Assembly: GCA_904502075.1 (NCBI GenBank) | Contig: CAJGDL010000064.1 | Span: 1 to 9,538, forward strand | DNA from: an uncultured Alistipes sp. | GTDB taxonomy: Bacteria; Bacteroidota; Bacteroidia; Bacteroidales; Rikenellaceae | Direction of reading: 5' to 3' | DNA: 9,538 bases | Shown: piece after piece, positions 6,149-9,538 of the stretch | Layout: each line of letters opens with the position of its first letter | Position numbering within the stretch: position 1 is the first letter of the stretch | Program-made: the position numbers and the translations under genes | Notes under the pieces: model-generated | Told to the model about the DNA's origin: nothing | Database searches by the model: none | What the model saw: only the letters and a program-made list of their open reading frames with translations

Positions 6149-6180
6149 CAAAGGTAGAATCATTTTTTTAATTCTGCAAC
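6149..6180 (-). promoter_or_regulatory. Bacteroidota-type promoter of the SPFH-to-sirtuin operon
   Basis: On the minus strand TACCTTTG (6156-6149) matches the -7 consensus TAnnTTTG. GTTG (6180-6177) lies 20 nt upstream as a near -33 element. Transcription would begin near 6142, giving a leader of about 40 nt before the SPFH ATG. Confidence 0.7.
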
Positions 6181-6209
6181 ATTTTTTTCATTTTTTTCTT
6201 CATGGCACG

Positions 6210-6249
6210 AAAAAAAGAAGAAGCCACCCCTTTTTCGGGATAACTTCTT
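6210..6249 (-). terminator. Intrinsic terminator of the hut operon
   Basis: In minus-strand RNA, 6249-6237 pairs with 6230-6218 as a 13-bp stem including three G-U pairs, with a 6-nt loop (6231-6236). A U-run from the A-tract 6210-6216 follows. An outer inverted repeat (ATGGCA 6202-6207 and TGCCAT 6249-6254) flanks the structure. It starts 26 bp after the hutI stop and lies just upstream of the SPFH promoter, insulating the two operons. Confidence 0.8.
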
Positions 6250-6275
6250 GCCATAGATGTTTTTTATTGGTCGGC

Positions 6276-7508
6276 TTATTCGAACTTCTCGCCACGCAGC
6301 CACACCTGCTCGATCAGCGGGGTTTGGTAGGCGTAGGGGAAGAAGGCGAGCGACGGCAGGGGCTTGGTGAGGAAGAAATTGGCGATCTTTCCCACGGTGA
6401 TCGAGCCGTAGTCGGCCGAGGCCCCCATCGCATAGGCACCGTTGAGCGTGGTGGCGTTGAGCGACTCGGCGGGGGTGAGTTTCATGCGGATCGAACCCAG
6501 GGCCATCACCATACGCATGTTGCCCGAGGGCGAGGAGCCCGGGTTGTAGTCCGAAGCCAGGGCGACACCCAGGCCGGCATCGATCATGCGGCGGCACTCT
6601 GTGTAGGGCATACCCAAGAAGAGCGAGGCTCCCGGCAGACCCGTAGGCATCGTATTCGACCCTTTCAGGCACTCGATCTCCACCTCCGTGGTGCGCTCCA
6701 GGTGGTCCACCGATTGGGCATCAAACTCGACACCCACCTGCACACCGCCCGAGACGGCCAACTCGTTGGCGTGGATCTTGGGCTTCAGGCCGTGCTCCTG
6801 ACCCGCTTTGAGGATCTTGGCCGTCTCCTCCACGGTGAAGAACCCTTCGTCGCAGAAGACATCAACGAACTCGGCCAGCCCCTCCTTTGCTACGGCCGGG
6901 ATCATCTCGCGGCAGACCAAATCGACATACTCTGCCTGGCGACCGCGATAGGCTCTGCCCACGGCGTGGGCCCCGAGGAAGGTGGCCTTCACTCCGATGG
7001 GCGAACTCTCCTTGATGCGGCGAATCACGCGCAGCATTTTCAACTCATCCTCCACCGTAAGGCCATAGCCCGACTTGATCTCCACGCAGCCCGTACCCAT
7101 GCGGATCACCTCATTGACACGCTCCATGGCTTGGCGGTAGAGCTCCTCCTCGCTTGTTTCGTGCAGGCGGTCGGCCGAATTGAGGATGCCACCGCCACGC
7201 TTGGCGATCTCCTCGTAACTCAGGCCGTTGATCTTGTCCAAGAACTCCTGTTCGCGGCTGCCGGCATAGACCAAGTGGGTGTGGGCATCGCAGAACGAGG
7301 GAAAGAGCCAGCGACCGGCGGCATCCACCACCCGATCGGCTTCGGGCTTCTCCTCCCCTTGGCCATAGGCGGCGATGCGTCCATCCTCGATCAAGAGCCA
7401 GGCCCCCTCGAGCATCTCGAGTTCGTTCATCGCGCGGCCCTCTTTGCGCAGTACGCCCGCGGGCACGAGGCCCACGAGCATACCGATATTCTCTACTCTT
7501 GTCTTCAT
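6276..7508 (-). CDS. hutI: Imidazolonepropionase
   Basis: Third step of histidine degradation: hydrolyses 4-imidazolone-5-propionate to N-formiminoglutamate. The 410-residue length is typical of this amidohydrolase-superfamily enzyme. Seen: the metal motif DAHTH (74-78), EIKSGYGL (143-150), LGAHAVG (178-184), the third metal ligand region KIHANE (244-249, H246), SVDHLE (266-271, H269), and the terminal metal aspartate D320 in SDYNPGSSPS. By analogy with Bacillus HutI, H76, H78, H246 and D320 bind the metal. The start is ATG at 7506-7508, 10 bp after the hutH stop, so hutH and hutI are surely cotranscribed. It is the last gene before the terminator. No frameshift or missing catalytic residue is seen. 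Confidence 0.97.
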   Translation of the reverse strand: MKTRVENIGMLVGLVPAGVLRKEGRAMNELEMLEGAWLLIEDGRIAAYGQGEEKPEADRVVDAAGRWLFPSFCDAHTHLVYAGSREQEFLDKINGLSYEEIAKRGGGILNSADRLHETSEEELYRQAMERVNEVIRMGTGCVEIKSGYGLTVEDELKMLRVIRRIKESSPIGVKATFLGAHAVGRAYRGRQAEYVDLVCREMIPAVAKEGLAEFVDVFCDEGFFTVEETAKILKAGQEHGLKPKIHANELAVSGGVQVGVEFDAQSVDHLERTTEVEIECLKGSNTMPTGLPGASLFLGMPYTECRRMIDAGLGVALASDYNPGSSPSGNMRMVMALGSIRMKLTPAESLNATTLNGAYAMGASADYGSITVGKIANFFLTKPLPSLAFFPYAYQTPLIEQVWLRGEKFE

Positions 7509-7518
7509 ACCTTATATA

Positions 7519-8997
7519 TTAAAGGCCCTTGACAAACTCCACCGACGAAGCGATGTGGGGGTACATCACCTGGTCGTCATCAACGAAGGGAACCACCTTG
7601 CGGTAGTCGGCCACAAGCTGCTCGAGTTTCTCCGACGAGCGGGCCGGACGGCGGAACTCCAAGGCCTGGGCGGCGTTGAAGAGCTCGATGGCCAGCACGC
7701 GCTCCGTGTTGCATACCACGCGGTAGAGCTTCGTCGCTGCGTTCGAACCCATGCTGACATGGTCCTCCTGCCCCTGTGACGAGGGGATCGAGTCGCACGA
7801 AGCGGGCCAGCAGAGTCCCTTCGACTGGCTTACGATCGAGGCAGCGGTGTACTGCGGAATCATGAAGCCGCTGTTCAGACCGGGCTTGGCCACCAGGAAC
7901 TTCGGCAGACCTCTCTCACCCGAGATGAGCTGGTAGATGCGACGCTCCGAGATATTACCCAATTCGGCTACGGCGATGGCCAGGAAATCCATCGGCAGGG
8001 CAATGGGCTGGCCGTGGAAGTTACCGGCCGAGATCACCTTGTCCTCGTCGGGTACGATGGTCGGGTTGTCGGTGGCGGAGTTGATCTCCGTGGTCAGCAC
8101 GCTGGCCACATAGGCGATCGTATCTTTCGATGCGCCGTGTACCTGCGGGATGCAGCGGAACGAATAGGGATCCTGCACATGCACCTTCTTGCGGGCGATG
8201 AGCTCCGAGCCGGCCAACAGCTCGCGCATCACGCGGGCCGTCTCCAACTGTCCGCTGTGGGCACGAACCACATGCACCGAGTTGTCGAAGGGCTCCTGGC
8301 GGCCGTCGAAGGCCTCCAACGAGATGGCACCCACCAGGTCGGCCACGCGGCTCAAGCGTTTCGACTGGATGAGGGCCCACACGCCATACGAACTCATGAA
8401 CTGCGTACCGTTCAAGAGGGCAAGACCCTCCTTGGATTTCAACTCGATGGGCTTCCAGCCCTTCTCCTTGAGTACCTCTTCAGCCTTCACGATGCGGCCC
8501 TTATACTCCACTTCTCCCAGACCGATCAGCGGCAGGCACATGTGGGCCAAGGGCGAGAGGTCGCCCGAGGCACCGAGCGAGCCCTGCTGATAGACCACGG
8601 GGAGGATCTCCTCGTTGAAGAAGTCTACCAGGCGCTGTACGGTGCAGAGTTGTACACCCGAGTGGCCGTAGGAGAGCGACTGCACCTTCAGCAGGAGCAT
8701 CAGCTTCACGATCTCGTTGGGTACGCGCTCGCCCGTACCGCAGGCGTGCGACATCATCAGGTTCTTCTGCAGCTGCGAGAGCTCATCGGCTCCCACCGAG
8801 ATGTTGCACAGCGAGCCGAAGCCGGTCGTTACCCCATAGATGGGCTCCTTCTGCGACTTCATTTTGTTGTCGAGATACTCGCGGCAACGCACGATGCGCC
8901 CTACGGCATCCTCGCTCAGGGTCAGCTTTTTGTTCTCTTTCAGAATGGCCTCCACGCACTCGATGGAGAGGTGCGCCGAACTTATTTCATGGATCAT
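7519..8997 (-). CDS. hutH: Histidine ammonia-lyase
   Basis: First step of histidine degradation: non-oxidative deamination of L-histidine to trans-urocanate. The 492-residue product is close to the usual length of about 500. The Ala-Ser-Gly triad that cyclises to the MIO electrophile is at 143-145 within GSLGASGDLSPLAH (139-152). Other active-site motifs are YGVTTGFG (54-61, Y54), LLNGTQ (194-199, N196), QDPYSFRC (275-282), NFHGQP (326-331) and GQEDHVSMG (409-417, E411). All expected catalytic residues appear present. The start is ATG at 8995-8997, 23 bp after the hutU stop, with a purine-rich AGAGAAGA ahead of it. It lies between hutU and hutI in one operon. Confidence 0.98.
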   Translation of the reverse strand: MIHEISSAHLSIECVEAILKENKKLTLSEDAVGRIVRCREYLDNKMKSQKEPIYGVTTGFGSLCNISVGADELSQLQKNLMMSHACGTGERVPNEIVKLMLLLKVQSLSYGHSGVQLCTVQRLVDFFNEEILPVVYQQGSLGASGDLSPLAHMCLPLIGLGEVEYKGRIVKAEEVLKEKGWKPIELKSKEGLALLNGTQFMSSYGVWALIQSKRLSRVADLVGAISLEAFDGRQEPFDNSVHVVRAHSGQLETARVMRELLAGSELIARKKVHVQDPYSFRCIPQVHGASKDTIAYVASVLTTEINSATDNPTIVPDEDKVISAGNFHGQPIALPMDFLAIAVAELGNISERRIYQLISGERGLPKFLVAKPGLNSGFMIPQYTAASIVSQSKGLCWPASCDSIPSSQGQEDHVSMGSNAATKLYRVVCNTERVLAIELFNAAQALEFRRPARSSEKLEQLVADYRKVVPFVDDDQVMYPHIASSVEFVKGL

Positions 8998-9020
8998 AGT
9001 CTTCTCTGTTGTTTAGGTGG

Positions 9021-9538
9021 TTATTTCAAAGCGTTTTTAATCAACTCCTCGTCGGCGATGTTCGGGAGCGTAACCTTCAGTCCGGGGGTGCGCTCCATCT
9101 CGCGTTTGATGGCGAAGATGGCTCCCTCGTTGCGGGCCCAGCTACGGCGGGCGATGCCGTTGTTTACGTCCCAAAGCAACATCTCACGGATGTGGCGATC
9201 CGAGTCCTCCGAGCCGTCGATCACCATGCCGAAGCCGCCGTTGATCACCTCGCCCCAGCCTACGCCGCCACCGTTGTGGATCGAAACCCAGGTGGCACCG
9301 CGGAACGAGTCGCCGATGACGTTGTGTACCGCCATGTCGGCCGTAAACGACGAGCCGTCGTAGATGTTCGAGGTCTCGCGGTAGGGCGAGTCGGTACCCG
9401 ACACGTCGTGGTGGTCGCGACCCAGCACCACGGGAGCCGACAACTCACCGCGCTTCAGGGCCTCGTTGAAGGCCAGGGCGATCTTCGTGCGGCCCTCGCT
9501 GTCGGCGTAGAGGATACGCGCCTGCGAGCCTACGACCA
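9021..9538 (-). CDS. hutU: Urocanate hydratase, C-terminal part (5' end outside window)
   Basis: Second step of histidine degradation: adds water to urocanate using tightly bound NAD+, giving imidazolonepropionate. Only the last 171 residues and the TAA stop are in the window; the full protein would be well over 500. Seen: VGSQARILYADSEGRTKIALAFN at the window edge (split), then GRDHHDVSGTDSPYRETSNI, ADMAVHNVIGDSFRGATWVS, and the glycine-rich block HNGGGVGWGEVINGGFG. The DHHDVSGTDSPYRETSNIYDG wording (split) resembles animal urocanase rather than the common bacterial type, which I recall as DHLDxGSVASPxRET. It is the most upstream hut gene visible; the operon promoter must lie beyond 9538. 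The open frame runs to the edge, so there is no sign of truncation. Confidence 0.95.
   Translation of the reverse strand, partial: VVGSQARILYADSEGRTKIALAFNEALKRGELSAPVVLGRDHHDVSGTDSPYRETSNIYDGSSFTADMAVHNVIGDSFRGATWVSIHNGGGVGWGEVINGGFGMVIDGSEDSDRHIREMLLWDVNNGIARRSWARNEGAIFAIKREMERTPGLKVTLPNIADEELIKNALK

Noticed and set aside
6267..7532. Plus-strand open frame of 421 codons opposite hutI
   Set aside because: It is a shadow of hutI codon use, with no start context or domain. The minus-strand gene has full catalytic motifs.
8014..9363. Plus-strand open frame of 449 codons opposite hutH and hutU
   Set aside because: It spans the junction of two certain genes on the other strand and shows no protein family.

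Overview
The window looks like a Bacteroidota chromosome, with gut Alistipes-like taxa a reasonable guess. Coding DNA is fairly GC-rich, spacers are AT-rich, Shine-Dalgarno signals are weak, and three intergenic regions carry the Bacteroidota -7 promoter box (TAnnTTTG). The gene types also fit: a decarboxylase-type methylmalonyl-CoA pathway, MeaB, and a urocanase of the eukaryote-like type. The organism call is inference from these features, not from a database match.

Layout. Positions 1-1691 (minus strand) hold methylmalonyl-CoA epimerase (mce) followed by the carboxyltransferase subunit of methylmalonyl-CoA decarboxylase / propionyl-CoA carboxylase (mmdA-like), whose 3' end is cut by the window edge. 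A 375-bp divergent spacer (1692-2066) carries a promoter on each strand. Positions 2067-3176 (plus strand) encode MeaB, the GTPase chaperone of B12-dependent methylmalonyl-CoA mutase. These three genes belong to the succinate-to-propionate route; the mutase is not in the window. A perfect 15-bp hairpin at 3231-3264 separates meaB from a convergent operon.

Positions 3274-6101 (minus strand) form a tight five-gene operon. In transcription order it holds a two-TM SPFH/band-7 protein, a small Arc/CopG-type ribbon-helix-helix protein, two unrecognised proteins with four predicted TM segments each, and a sirtuin deacylase. Its promoter is at 6149-6180, and three of its four junctions are overlaps. 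This operon is the least explained part of the window and the best candidate for an undescribed functional unit. The sirtuin lacks the usual zinc cysteines and has the YxxR motif of desuccinylase/demalonylase sirtuins.

Positions 6276-9538 (minus strand) are a histidine utilisation cluster in the order hutU (3' part only), hutH, hutI, ending in a strong terminator at 6210-6249. It takes histidine via urocanate and imidazolonepropionate to formiminoglutamate. The enzyme for the formiminoglutamate step is not seen here and may lie upstream of hutU.

No tRNA, rRNA, CRISPR array, insertion sequence, phage gene or attachment site was recognised. Most of the window is core metabolism.
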